A DNA stretch of 64,000 bases from Enterobacteriaceae bacterium (lineage in GTDB: Bacteria; Pseudomonadota; Gammaproteobacteria; Enterobacterales; Enterobacteriaceae): NCBI GenBank assembly GCA_902363335.1, contig CABIZV010000012.1:3564-67563 (forward strand), written 5' to 3'. Shown here one piece after another: positions 1-12,183 of the stretch (the stretch's first letter is position 1; the number at the start of each line of letters is the position of its first letter). The notes under the pieces are model-generated. The model did not search any database, had not been told where the DNA came from, and worked only from the letters and a program-made list of their open reading frames with translations. A program made the position numbers and the translations under genes.

Positions 1-1260
1 ACTCAGCCGCGTTGGGAAGGCATCAACCGCCCGTATAGCGCGGAAGACGTGGTGAAATTACGCGGTTCAGTCAATCCAGAATGTACGCTGGCGCAGCATG
101 GCGCCGCCAAAATGTGGCGACTGCTGCACGGCGAATCGAAAAAAGGTTATGTGAACAGCCTTGGCGCACTGACCGGCGGCCAGGCGTTGCAGCAGGCGAA
201 AGCGGGCATTGAAGCGATTTATCTCTCCGGCTGGCAGGTGGCGGCGGATGCTAACCTGGCCTCCAGCATGTACCCGGACCAATCCCTGTACCCGGCGAAC
301 TCAGTACCGGCGGTGGTGGATAGAATCAACAACTCTTTCCGTCGTGCCGACCAGATCCAATGGGCAAACGGTATTGAACCGAACGACCCGCGTTATGTGG
401 ACTACTTCCTGCCGATCGTTGCCGATGCGGAAGCGGGTTTCGGCGGCGTGCTCAATGCCTTTGAACTGATGAAATCGATGATTGCAGCCGGTGCAGCGGC
501 AGTACATTTCGAGGATCAGCTGGCGTCGGTGAAGAAGTGTGGTCATATGGGCGGTAAAGTACTGGTGCCGACTCAGGAAGCGATTCAGAAACTGGTGGCT
601 GCGCGTCTGGCGGCTGATGTCATGGGCGTTCCAACGTTGCTGATTGCCCGCACCGATGCGGATGCGGCGGACTTAATCACCTCCGACTGTGACCCATACG
701 ATAGCGGATTTATCACCGGCGAACGGACCAGCGAAGGTTTCTACCGCACGCAGGCAGGAATTGAGCAGGCCATCAGCCGCGGCCTGGCGTATGCCCCGTA
801 CGCGGATCTGGTGTGGTGCGAAACGTCGACTCCAGACCTGGAGCTGGCAAAACGCTTTGCTGATGCAATTCATGCGAAATACCCGGGTAAACTGCTGGCC
901 TACAACTGTTCACCGTCGTTCAACTGGCAGAAAAAACTGGATGATAAAACCATCGCCAGCTTCCAGCAGCAGCTTTCCGACATGGGCTACAAATATCAGT
1001 TCATCACCCTGGCGGGTATTCACAGCATGTGGTTCAACATGTTTGATCTCGCCAATGCTTACGCGCAGGGCGAAGGGATGAAGCATTACGTAGAGAAGGT
1101 GCAGCAGCCAGAGTTCGCCGCGGCGAAAGACGGCTACACCTTTGTCTCTCACCAGCAGGAAGTCGGTACCGGATACTTCGACAAGGTCACCACCATTATT
1201 CAGGGCGGCGCGTCTTCCGTCACGGCGCTGACCGGCTCGACCGAAGAATCGCAGTTCTGA
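1..1260 (+). CDS. aceA: Isocitrate lyase AceA (5' end outside window)
   Basis: Cleaves isocitrate to glyoxylate and succinate, the first step of the glyoxylate shunt, in the cytosol. The frame is open from base 1 (TQPRWEGINRPYSAEDVV) and gives 419 residues. Compared with the 434-residue E. coli enzyme as I recall it, about 15 N-terminal codons lie left of the window. The catalytic loop KKCGHMGGK, with its active-site Cys, is visible, as are the substrate/metal-binding segments HFEDQ and ARTDADAAD. It is followed by aceK on the same strand after a REP-containing gap, as in the aceBAK operon, which IclR represses (iclR lies just beyond aceK). The in-frame GTG at 49 is an internal codon, not a start. 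Confidence 0.98.
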   Translation, partial: TQPRWEGINRPYSAEDVVKLRGSVNPECTLAQHGAAKMWRLLHGESKKGYVNSLGALTGGQALQQAKAGIEAIYLSGWQVAADANLASSMYPDQSLYPANSVPAVVDRINNSFRRADQIQWANGIEPNDPRYVDYFLPIVADAEAGFGGVLNAFELMKSMIAAGAAAVHFEDQLASVKKCGHMGGKVLVPTQEAIQKLVAARLAADVMGVPTLLIARTDADAADLITSDCDPYDSGFITGERTSEGFYRTQAGIEQAISRGLAYAPYADLVWCETSTPDLELAKRFADAIHAKYPGKLLAYNCSPSFNWQKKLDDKTIASFQQQLSDMGYKYQFITLAGIHSMWFNMFDLANAYAQGEGMKHYVEKVQQPEFAAAKDGYTFVSHQQEVGTGYFDKVTTIIQGGASSVTALTGSTEESQF

Positions 1261-1262
1261 TA

Positions 1263-1347
1263 AACGCCCGGTAGCGCTGCGCTTACCGGGCCGACAAAAG
1301 TAGGTCGGCCGGATAAGCCAATGCGCCATCCGGCACGACCGTGTGCC
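1263..1347. repeat. REP/BIME pair between aceA and aceK
   Basis: Two inverted REP-type palindromes fill the gap: GCCCGGTAGCGCTGCGCTTA... and its counterpart ending GCGCCATCCGGCAC, then a further GTGCCGGATGA copy. In E. coli the corresponding aceA-aceK gap also carries hairpins, which are thought to lower aceK expression relative to aceA. The same role is inferred here. Confidence 0.85.
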
Positions 1348-1362
1348 GGATGAGGGAATGCA

Positions 1363-3087
1363 ATGACGCGTGGCCTGGAATTACTGATAGCCCAAACCAT
1401 TCTGCAAGGCTTTGACGCCCAGTATGGTCGATTTCTTGAAGTGACTTCCGGCGCGCAGCAGCGTTTTGAGCAGGCCGATTGGCATGCGGTCCAGCAGGCG
1501 ATGAAAAGCCGTATTCATCTGTACGACCACCACGTGGGGTTGGTGGTTGAACAGCTGCGCTGTATTACCGATGGCAAAAGTACCGATGCCGATTTTTTGC
1601 TGCGGGTGAAGGCGCAGTACACGCGTTTATTGCCGGACTATCCTCGTTTCGAGATTGCGGAGAGCTTTTTCAACTCGGTCTATTGTCGGTTATTCGACCA
1701 CCGCTCGCTTAGCCCCGAGCGGATGTTTATTTTCAGTTCGCAGCCGGAACGCCGTTTTCGTGCTATCCCTCGGCCATTAGCCAAAGACTTCTTCCCGGAA
1801 ACGGGTTGGGAAGCAGTTATTTTCAAAATGCTCAGTGACCTGCCGCTGCGCCTGCCGTGGCAGAACAAGTTTCGCGACGTGGGCTACATTATGGCGCACC
1901 TGTGCGAAACGCTGGACGCGGATACGCTGCATCAATCCCATCTCCAGATTGCCAACGAACTGTTTTATCGCAACAAAGCGGCCTGGCTTATTGGCAAACT
2001 CATCACGCCCACCGGTACGCTGCCGTTTTTAATTCCTGTTCATCGCACGGATGAAGGGGAGCTGTTTGTCGACACTTGCCTCACCACCATCGAAGAGGCG
2101 AGCATCGTTTTCGGCTTTGCCCGCTCCTACTTTATGGTTTACGCGCCGCTACCGGCAGCGCTGGTTGAATGGCTGCGCGAAATTCTGCCGGGTAAAACCA
2201 CCGCCGAACTGTATATGGCGATTGGTTGCCAGAAGCACGCCAAAACCGAAAGCTACCGTGAATATCTGAACTATATCGCGAGCGCGAACGAATCATTTAT
2301 TGAGGCGCCCGGTATTCGCGGCATGGTGATGCTGGTGTTCACCCTACCGGGCTTTGACCGAGTATTTAAAGTCATCAAAGATAAATTTGCGCCGCAAAAA
2401 GAGATGTCAGCCGCCCACGTTCGTGCCTGCTACCAGCTGGTAAAGGAACACGATCGCGTGGGCCGTATGGCGGATACCCAGGAATTTGAGAATTTCGTGC
2501 TGGACAAGCGGCAAATCGACCCGGCACTAATGGCGCTGTTATTGCAGGAAACCCCAAGTAAAATCGTCGATATGGGGGACAAAATCGCCATTAGCCATCT
2601 TTATATTGAACGGCGAATGGTGCCACTCAATATCTGGCTTGAACGCGTCGAAGGCCAGCAGCTACGCGATGCCATTGAAGAGTATGGCAATGCTATCCGC
2701 CAACTGGCGGCGGCGAATATTTTCCCCGGCGATATGCTGTTCAAAAACTTCGGCGTCACCCGCCACGGGCGGGTGGTGTTCTACGATTACGATGAGATTT
2801 GTTATATGACGGAGGTAAATTTCCGCCATATCCCACCGCCGCGCTACCCGGAGGATGAACTGGCAAGTGAGCCGTGGTACAGCGTCTCGCCGGGGGATGT
2901 ATTCCCGGAAGAGTTTCGTCACTGGCTTTGCGCCGACCCGCGCATTGGGCCGTTATTCGAAGAGATGCACGCCGACCTGTTCTGCGCCGACTACTGGCGA
3001 GGTCTACAAACGCGTATCAAAAATGGGCACGTAGAGGATGTTTACGCATACCGCCGCCGCCAGCGTTTCGAAATACGCTACACCTGA
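1363..3087 (+). CDS. aceK: Isocitrate dehydrogenase kinase/phosphatase AceK
   Basis: A bifunctional enzyme that phosphorylates and dephosphorylates isocitrate dehydrogenase on Ser, diverting isocitrate into the glyoxylate shunt. The 574 residues are close to the usual 570-580. The protein starts MTRGLELLIAQTILQGF and is homologous along its whole length, including the nucleotide-binding region around PGIRGMVMLVFTLPGFDRVFK and the atypical kinase segment with NFGVTRHGRVVFYDYDEI. The ATG at 1363 sits 16 bases after the upstream REP palindrome. It is the last gene of aceBAK and converges on iclR across a long perfect inverted repeat. Confidence 0.97.
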   Translation: MTRGLELLIAQTILQGFDAQYGRFLEVTSGAQQRFEQADWHAVQQAMKSRIHLYDHHVGLVVEQLRCITDGKSTDADFLLRVKAQYTRLLPDYPRFEIAESFFNSVYCRLFDHRSLSPERMFIFSSQPERRFRAIPRPLAKDFFPETGWEAVIFKMLSDLPLRLPWQNKFRDVGYIMAHLCETLDADTLHQSHLQIANELFYRNKAAWLIGKLITPTGTLPFLIPVHRTDEGELFVDTCLTTIEEASIVFGFARSYFMVYAPLPAALVEWLREILPGKTTAELYMAIGCQKHAKTESYREYLNYIASANESFIEAPGIRGMVMLVFTLPGFDRVFKVIKDKFAPQKEMSAAHVRACYQLVKEHDRVGRMADTQEFENFVLDKRQIDPALMALLLQETPSKIVDMGDKIAISHLYIERRMVPLNIWLERVEGQQLRDAIEEYGNAIRQLAAANIFPGDMLFKNFGVTRHGRVVFYDYDEICYMTEVNFRHIPPPRYPEDELASEPWYSVSPGDVFPEEFRHWLCADPRIGPLFEEMHADLFCADYWRGLQTRIKNGHVEDVYAYRRRQRFEIRYT

Positions 3088-3088
3088 T

Positions 3089-3163
3089 GTAGCCCGGCCG
3101 AGCAAAGCGACGCCGGGGTTTTGCATCGAGCTTCCCCGGCGTCGCTTTGCTCGGCCGGGCTAC
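3089..3163. terminator. 30-bp perfect inverted repeat between convergent aceK and iclR
   Basis: The arms at 3089-3118 and 3134-3163 are perfect reverse complements (30 bp, beginning GTAGCCCGGCCGAGC) around a 15-base loop. The repeat lies exactly between the aceK stop and the iclR stop and can form a very stable hairpin in either transcript, so it is probably a bidirectional transcript end. There is no long T tract. The arm is a member of the second palindromic repeat family that recurs in this window. Confidence 0.75.
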
Positions 3164-3173
3164 TCAATCTTTC

Positions 3174-3998
3174 TTATCGAATCCCACCGTACGCCAGCGT
3201 GACCTCTTTCGCCGCCTTAATCACCATCGCGCCAAACTCGGTCACGCGGTCATCGGTAATACGGGAGATAGGCCCGGAGATCGAAATCGCCGCAAACGGT
3301 TCGCGGTGCTCGTCATAAATGCACGCCGCCACGCAGCGCAGACCCAGTGCATGTTCTTCATCATCGAACGAATAGCCACGCTTGCGCGTTTGGGCCAGGT
3401 CATCCTTCAAATGCAGCGGTGAGACGAGCGTCGCATGCGTGTAAGCATGCAGCCCTTTGCGGTGCAGCAGACCTGTCACTTCTTCTTCCGTCAGCTGCGA
3501 CAAGAAGGCTTTCCCCGCGCCGGAGGCGTGCATCGGCAGCTTGCCGCCAATGGGAGCCGACATACGCATCAACTGCGTGCACTGAACCTGATCAATGATG
3601 ATGGCCTGGTGATCGCTTTTGTCGAGCACCGCCAGGTTGACCGTCTCCCCGGAGTTTTCCATCAGCGTGCGTAAAATCGGGTGGACAATGGCGAGCAGAT
3701 TACGGCTTTGCAGGAAGCTACTGCCGACGATAAACGCATGTGCGCCAACCGCCCAGTGTCCCAAATCGCCAACCTGACGCACAAATCCCAACTGTTGCAT
3801 GGTGGTCAGTAAACGGTGGGTGGTGGAGTTGGGTAATCCAGCCTGCTGCGCCAGCTCGGTGAGCGCGACGCTAGTATGAGATTCGGCAATCCATTCCAGC
3901 AGTTTCAGACCACGGGTTAATGATTGTACCTGACCCGTCGCGGGTGCGGCGGCAGTGGTGGGCTTTCTGCCGCGTTTAGCGGGAACGTTGGCTACCAT
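3174..3998 (-). CDS. iclR: Transcriptional repressor IclR of the acetate operon
   Basis: Represses aceBAK and its own gene, with glyoxylate and pyruvate as effectors. It has 274 residues, as in E. coli. The N-terminal winged helix-turn-helix (about residues 30-95, SVALTELAQQ.. and LPNSTTHRLLTTMQQLGF) is followed by the IclR effector domain with GKLPMHASGAGKAFL and GYSFDDEEHALGLRC. The start is ATG at 3998, preceded by GAAAGGAGTT, a strong ribosome binding site. It converges with aceK and diverges from metH. Confidence 0.97.
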   Translation of the reverse strand: MVANVPAKRGRKPTTAAAPATGQVQSLTRGLKLLEWIAESHTSVALTELAQQAGLPNSTTHRLLTTMQQLGFVRQVGDLGHWAVGAHAFIVGSSFLQSRNLLAIVHPILRTLMENSGETVNLAVLDKSDHQAIIIDQVQCTQLMRMSAPIGGKLPMHASGAGKAFLSQLTEEEVTGLLHRKGLHAYTHATLVSPLHLKDDLAQTRKRGYSFDDEEHALGLRCVAACIYDEHREPFAAISISGPISRITDDRVTEFGAMVIKAAKEVTLAYGGIR

Positions 3999-4193
3999 CG
4001 CAACTCCTTTCTGTATCGTGGAAATTATTTTCGTTTTTATTGATTATAATACAACCATTCGTATTACTGCTCCGATGAGTGATGTTGAACTTGTCTCATG
4101 TAGACGGTTGTTTCCTTTTCCGCCACCTCGGTTTATGCCAGTATGCTTTATTGCCTTTTTTCTGGGTTTCGTTGAGCGTTGTCGGGAGCGAGT
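3999..4193. promoter_or_regulatory. Divergent iclR/metH control region with a MetR-like site
   Basis: This 195-bp gap carries AT-rich promoter-like sequence near iclR. At 4086-4098 there is TGAACTTGTCTCA, which matches the MetR consensus TGAA-N5-TTCA at all but one position, about 95 bases upstream of metH. MetR activation of metH is known in enteric bacteria; assigning it to this site is an inference. The metH ribosome binding site GGGAG lies at 4184-4188. Confidence 0.45.
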
Positions 4194-7877
<3,684 letters not shown>

Positions 7878-7908
7878 TTCACAAAACTGTCATCTTTCCT
7901 TACAACTA

Positions 7909-7933
7909 ACAGGGTGCTCAATGAGCACCCTGT
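7909..7933 (+). terminator. metH terminator hairpin
   Basis: ACAGGGTGCTCA and TGAGCACCCTGT are perfect 12-base complements that meet with almost no loop, so 10 or so pairs can form. TCTCTTTATT follows. It lies 32 bases past the metH stop. Confidence 0.75.
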
Positions 7934-7977
7934 CTCTTTATTGTGAGTAAACCCTTATACTAAAAGAAGGTTCGCGG

Positions 7978-8062
7978 CGGCTGCCGGATGGCGCTGCGCT
8001 TATCCGGCCTACATAGGGATTATTTGTCGGCCGGATAAGGCGTTACGCCGCCATCCGGCAGG
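7978..8062. repeat. REP/BIME pair between metH and yjbB
   Basis: Two REP units in opposite orientation: GCTGCCGGATGGCGCTGCGC... TTATCCGGCCTAC, then GGCCGGATAAGGCGTTACGC... CCATCCGGCAG. Confidence 0.9.
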
Positions 8063-8115
8063 ATGCCGACGCCTGGAACCTCTGGAACCTATAACGATAA
8101 GGAGAAGCTGATTCC

Positions 8116-9747
8116 GTGTTAACTCTGCTACACCTGCTTTCTGCTGTCGCCCTGCTGGTGTGGGGCACCCACATTGTTCGTACCGGCGTCATGCGCGTTT
8201 TCGGCGCACGCTTACGTACCGTTCTCAGCCGTAGCGTTGAGAAAAAACCGCTCGCCTTCTGCGCGGGCATTGGCGTCACTGCGCTGGTGCAAAGCAGCAA
8301 CGCCACGACCATGCTGGTCACCTCATTTGTCGCCCAGGATCTGGTGGCGCTGACCCCCGCGCTGGTGATTGTGCTCGGTGCTGACGTTGGTACCGCGCTG
8401 ATGGCGCGTATCCTGACCTTTGATCTCTCCTGGCTGTCGCCGCTGCTGATTTTTATCGGCGTGACATTTTTCCTGGGCCGCAAACAGACGCGTGAAGGGC
8501 AGCTTGGGCGCGTGGGGATTGGTCTGGGGCTGATTCTGCTCGCGCTGGAGCTGATTGTGCAGGCGGTAACGCCTATCACCCAGGCGAACGGTGTGCAGGT
8601 TATTTTTGCCTCGCTGACCGGCGATATTCTGCTGGATGCGCTGATTGGCGCCGTGTTTGCGATCATCAGTTACTCAAGCCTGGCGGCCGTGCTGTTAACC
8701 GCGACGTTGACCACCGCCGGGGTGATCTCCTTCCCGGTCGCGCTGTGCCTGGTTATTGGTGCCAACCTGGGGTCAGGTCTGCTGGCGATGCTCAACAACA
8801 GCGCGGCGAACGCTTCCGCCCGCCGTGTGGCGCTCGGTAGCCTGCTGTTTAAGCTGGTGGGCAGCCTGATTATCCTGCCATTTGTTCACGTCCTGGCGAC
8901 CACACTGCAAAAGCTGCCGCTGCCGGAAGCCGAGCTGGTTATCTACTTCCACGTCTTCTATAACCTGATCCGCTGCATCGCTATGGTGCCGTTTGCGGAG
9001 CCGATGGCGCGTCTGTGCAAACGCTTGATCCGTGATGAACCTGAACTTGATGCGCACCTGAAACCGAAACATCTGGACGTGACCGCGCTGGACACCCCGA
9101 CCCTGGCGCTGGCGAACGCCGCGCGCGAAACGCTGCGTATTGGCGATGCCACCGAGCAGATGCTGGAAGGGTTGAAAAAGGTGATGAACGGCGAGCCGCG
9201 CGAAGAGAAAAACCTGCGCAAGCAGGCGGATGATATCAACGTGTTGTATACCGCCATCAAGCTCTATCTGGCGCGAATGCCAAAAGACGAACTGGCCGAA
9301 GAAGAGTCTCGCCGCTGGGCGGAGATTATTGAGATGTCGCTTAACCTCGAACAGGCATCGGACATTATTGAGCGTATGGGCAGCGAGATTGCCGATAAAT
9401 CGCTCGCCGCGCGGCGCGCGTTCTCGATTGAGGGCTTAAAGGAGCTGGATAGCCTTCATGAACTGCTGCTGGGTAATTTGCAGCTGGCCATGTCGGTATT
9501 CTTCTCCGGTGACATTACCACCGCCCGTCGGCTGCGGCGTAGCAAGCATCGCTTCCGCATCATGAACCGCCGCTATGCGCATGCACACGTTGACCGCCTG
9601 CATCAGCAGAACGTACAGAGTATTGAAACCAGTACCCTGCACCTGGCGCTGTTGGGCGATATGCTGCGTCTGAACTCGCTATTCTGCTCAGTAGCCTACA
9701 GCGTGCTCGAACAGCCGGACGAAGACGACGACCGCGACGATTACTAG
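8116..9747 (+). CDS. yjbB: Na+/phosphate cotransporter family protein YjbB
   Basis: An inner-membrane NptA/PhoU-type transporter. In E. coli YjbB exports phosphate when overproduced. The start is GTG at 8116, behind ATAAGGAGAAGC, and gives 543 residues, the E. coli length. The N-terminal 300 residues contain about eight hydrophobic segments and two inverted Na/Pi repeats with the QSSNATTM and SYSSLAAVL motifs. The C-terminal 200 residues form a soluble PhoU-like helical domain (ALANAARETLRIGD...). A REP pair precedes it and further repeats follow, so it is probably monocistronic. Confidence 0.95.
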   Translation: MLTLLHLLSAVALLVWGTHIVRTGVMRVFGARLRTVLSRSVEKKPLAFCAGIGVTALVQSSNATTMLVTSFVAQDLVALTPALVIVLGADVGTALMARILTFDLSWLSPLLIFIGVTFFLGRKQTREGQLGRVGIGLGLILLALELIVQAVTPITQANGVQVIFASLTGDILLDALIGAVFAIISYSSLAAVLLTATLTTAGVISFPVALCLVIGANLGSGLLAMLNNSAANASARRVALGSLLFKLVGSLIILPFVHVLATTLQKLPLPEAELVIYFHVFYNLIRCIAMVPFAEPMARLCKRLIRDEPELDAHLKPKHLDVTALDTPTLALANAARETLRIGDATEQMLEGLKKVMNGEPREEKNLRKQADDINVLYTAIKLYLARMPKDELAEEESRRWAEIIEMSLNLEQASDIIERMGSEIADKSLAARRAFSIEGLKELDSLHELLLGNLQLAMSVFFSGDITTARRLRRSKHRFRIMNRRYAHAHVDRLHQQNVQSIETSTLHLALLGDMLRLNSLFCSVAYSVLEQPDEDDDRDDY

Positions 9748-9750
9748 CTT

Positions 9751-9832
9751 GTAGGCCTGATAAGCATCGCGCCATCAGGCTCTTCGGTGCAGAATGCCGG
9801 ATGGCGGCTTCGCCTTATCCGGCCTACAACCC
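9751..9832. repeat. REP/BIME after yjbB
   Basis: GTAGGCCTGATAAGCATCGC... CCATCAGGC is followed by an oppositely oriented unit, GCCGGATGGCGGCTTCGCC... CCGGCCTAC. Confidence 0.88.
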
Positions 9833-9837
9833 TACGC

Positions 9838-9942
9838 TCGAGCACATTTGTAACTCCGGCGAGATGTTTAAACCGATTCCGGCATTTCGCGACATTCGAG
9901 CACATTTGTAGCCCGGGCGAGGCGTTTACGCCGACCCCGGGG
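9838..9942. repeat. Tandem copies of the second palindromic repeat family
   Basis: A 15-base direct repeat, TCGAGCACATTTGTA, occurs at 9838-9852 and 9896-9910. Each copy runs into a palindrome. The first is degenerate (AACTCCGGCGAGATGTTTA..CCGGC). The second is GTAGCCCGGGCGAGGCGTTT... GACCCCGGGG at 9908-9942. The period is 58 bases. Confidence 0.7.
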
Positions 9943-9959
9943 ATGCACCTAACCCGCCA

Positions 9960-10649
9960 TCAGAACCGATGCCCGGCCTCCAGCGCCACCGCTTCCTCGC
10001 CCGCTTTAAACACGTACGTGGTATTCGGCCCGCCCAGCGTTGCATGTCCTTGCGCCACCTGAATCCAGTTGCCCTCCGGCAGCCCAATCACCGTTAACTC
10101 TGGTGCCACCACCAGCAGCTCGCGGATACGCTGTTCGCGGGTTTCGCCTTTATGTCCTTCCGGCAATGCATTGGTGAAGTGTGGGTTAATCTGTAATGGG
10201 AAAAGCCCCAGCGCATCAAAACCTTTCGGATCAACAATAGGCATATCGTTAGTGGTGCGGATGGTCGGGCAGGCGAGATTTGCCCCGGCGCTCCAGCCGA
10301 TATACAGCGCGCCGCGCTTCACCACGTCGACAATCGGTGCCAGCAGCCCGCGCTCACGGCTTTCTTTAAGCAACTGGAAGGTGTTACCGCCGCCGACAAT
10401 CACCAGCTCAGCATTCTCAATGGCGGAAACCGGATCGGCGACGCTATGAATACCGGTGACCGTCACGCCCAGCGGCGCAAAGACAGCGGCAGTTTTCGCG
10501 GTGTAATCGTCCCAGGTCTGCGTCACCCCAGCAAACGGGATAAACACTGCAGAACGGCGACCGTTAAGCTGTGACGCAATCAGCGGCATCGCATGTTCCA
10601 TCCAGGCTTTACCCGGCAGCGTCGAATTACTCAGCAAAAGCAGTTCCAT
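9960..10649 (-). CDS. pepE: Alpha-aspartyl dipeptidase PepE
   Basis: A cytosolic serine peptidase of family S51 that hydrolyses dipeptides with N-terminal Asp. The nucleophile elbow GWSAGAN, with its catalytic Ser, and the following PTIRTTNDMP are visible, as is HFTNALPEGHKGETR. The ATG at 10649 gives 229 residues, matching E. coli. In-frame upstream ATGs exist at 10652 and 10661, but GGAGAA at 10658-10653 fits a start at 10649. It is divergent from rluF. Confidence 0.94.
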   Translation of the reverse strand: MELLLLSNSTLPGKAWMEHAMPLIASQLNGRRSAVFIPFAGVTQTWDDYTAKTAAVFAPLGVTVTGIHSVADPVSAIENAELVIVGGGNTFQLLKESRERGLLAPIVDVVKRGALYIGWSAGANLACPTIRTTNDMPIVDPKGFDALGLFPLQINPHFTNALPEGHKGETREQRIRELLVVAPELTVIGLPEGNWIQVAQGHATLGGPNTTYVFKAGEEAVALEAGHRF

Positions 10650-10825
10650 CATTTCTCCCATTAATCGAAAAATTTTCAGTCAGGGCAGGATGTTATCACT
10701 CCAGGAAGCATAGCTCACTGACGCGGCTCACGATGTTGTGGAATGCTGCTCGCAAGAATGATTTTTCGTGGACTCTTTTTCCACGCCGCCAAGGTAAGGT
10801 ATATTTCGCTTTTACAGGAGAATTT

Positions 10826-11698
10826 ATGCTGCCAGACTCATCAACCCGATTAAATAAATACATCAGCGAAAGCGGGATTTGCTCGCGCCGCGAGGCGGAT
10901 CGCTATATCGAACAAGGCAACGTCTTCCTTAACGGCAAACGCGCCACGATTGGCGATCAGGTGATGCCGGGCGACGTGGTGAAGGTAAACGGTCGGTTGA
11001 TTGAGCCGCGGGAAGCGGATGATTTAGTGCTGATTGCGCTAAACAAACCTGTCGGCATTGTCAGCACGACCGAAGATGGCGAACGCGATAACATCGTTGA
11101 TTTTGTTAACCATAGCAAACGTATCTTCCCGATTGGTCGCCTGGATAAAGACTCTCAGGGGCTGATTTTCCTCACCAACCACGGCGATCTGGTGAACAAG
11201 ATCCTGCGTGCCGGTAACGACCATGAAAAAGAGTATCTGGTGACGGTTGATAAGCCGGTGACCGATGACTTTATTCGCGGAATGGGCGCAGGCGTGCCGA
11301 TTCTGGGGACGGTAACGAAGAAGTGTAAGGTGAAGAAAGAAGCGCCGTTCGTTTTCCGCATCACCCTGGTGCAGGGTCTGAACCGCCAGATTCGCCGTAT
11401 GTGCGAATACTTCGGTTTTGAAGTCACGAAGCTTGAACGTACGCGTATTATGAACGTCAGCCTGACGGGAATTCCGTTGGGTGAGTGGCGTGACCTGACG
11501 GATGACGAGCTTGTCGACCTCTTCAAGCTGATTGAAAACTCATCGTCGGATGCGAAGCCGAAAGCCAAGGCTAAACCCAAAACCGCGGGCATTAAACGTC
11601 CGGTGGTGAAGATGGAAAAAACCAGTGAAAAACCAGCGCGCCCGGCGGCTAACGGTAAACGTTTTGTCTCACCGGGGCGTAAAAAGAAAGGGCGTTAA
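10826..11698 (+). CDS. rluF: 23S rRNA pseudouridine(2604) synthase RluF
   Basis: Isomerises U2604 of 23S rRNA and, in E. coli, U35 of tRNA-Tyr. The ATG at 10826 is placed by ACAGGAGAATTT and gives 290 residues. An S4 RNA-binding domain covers about residues 6-60 (TRLNKYISESGICSRREADR). The RsuA/RluB catalytic domain has the motif GRLDKDSQGLIFLTN, with its catalytic Asp. A Lys/Pro/Ala-rich basic tail ends in GRKKKGR. The last four bases overlap the convergent yjbD stop. Confidence 0.97.
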   Translation: MLPDSSTRLNKYISESGICSRREADRYIEQGNVFLNGKRATIGDQVMPGDVVKVNGRLIEPREADDLVLIALNKPVGIVSTTEDGERDNIVDFVNHSKRIFPIGRLDKDSQGLIFLTNHGDLVNKILRAGNDHEKEYLVTVDKPVTDDFIRGMGAGVPILGTVTKKCKVKKEAPFVFRITLVQGLNRQIRRMCEYFGFEVTKLERTRIMNVSLTGIPLGEWRDLTDDELVDLFKLIENSSSDAKPKAKAKPKTAGIKRPVVKMEKTSEKPARPAANGKRFVSPGRKKKGR

Positions 11699-11967
11699 CG
11701 TCTGCCGCGCGTCGGGGTATTAGCCGACCACGAGAATGAACTTTCGGTATCCGGTTTATAAGCCTGCTTTTTCTTCAACTGGCGGGCTTTTTTGGCTTCG
11801 GCTTCGCGCTCTGCCATCAGCTTGTCGATGTACTCCTTTTTGACGCTGTTGGTTTCGGCGTTGGTGAGCAGACGGCCATGCGCAATGCGCGCGCGGTCGA
11901 GCAGCGTTTTCAGTTCGCGCTGTTCACGCTCGGTCATCTCTTTTTGTGTAATGCGGGGGAGTGCCAT
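11695..11967 (-). CDS. yjbD: YjbD family protein (DUF3811)
   Basis: A small, highly charged protein of 90 residues, starting MALPRITQKEMTEREQRELK and ending SFSWSANTPTRGRR. It matches E. coli YjbD in length and along its sequence. It is predicted to be mostly helical, with no membrane segment, and its function is unknown. Its stop codon (TTA at 11695 on the plus strand) overlaps the rluF stop within TTAA, so the two genes converge with a 4-base overlap. The start at 11967 follows CGATTGAGGGCACCCCTT. Confidence 0.92.
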   Translation of the reverse strand: MALPRITQKEMTEREQRELKTLLDRARIAHGRLLTNAETNSVKKEYIDKLMAEREAEAKKARQLKKKQAYKPDTESSFSWSANTPTRGRR

Positions 11968-12020
11968 AAGGGGTGCCCTCAATCGGATGGTTAACCCAGT
12001 GTACGGCAAAGAGGCATATC

Positions 12021-12179
12021 TTTGTAGGCCGGATAAGGCGTTTACGCCGCCATCCGGCAATGCGCGGCATTTTGCCCGATGGCGCTACGCTTATTGGGCC
12101 ACATTTTGTGGAGCCGCGTCGCCGGGATTTGTATGGAACCTTCCCCGGAGTCGGTGCTTGCGCACCTCGTCCGGGCTAC
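12021..12179. repeat. REP pair plus second-family palindrome
   Basis: GTAGGCCGGATAAGGCGTTT... CCATCCGGCA is followed by a divergent REP (GCCCGATGGCGCTACGC... GGGCC). Then a degenerate left arm (GAGCCGCGTCGCCGGGA) is paired with the right arm CCCCGGAGTCGGTGC... CCGGGCTAC at 12143-12179. The repeats lie between the yjbD start and the 3' end of the BASS carrier gene. Confidence 0.85.
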
Positions 12180-12183
12180 AGGA

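Noticed and set aside
3121..3674. Plus-strand frames over iclR
   Set aside because: Antisense shadows of iclR.
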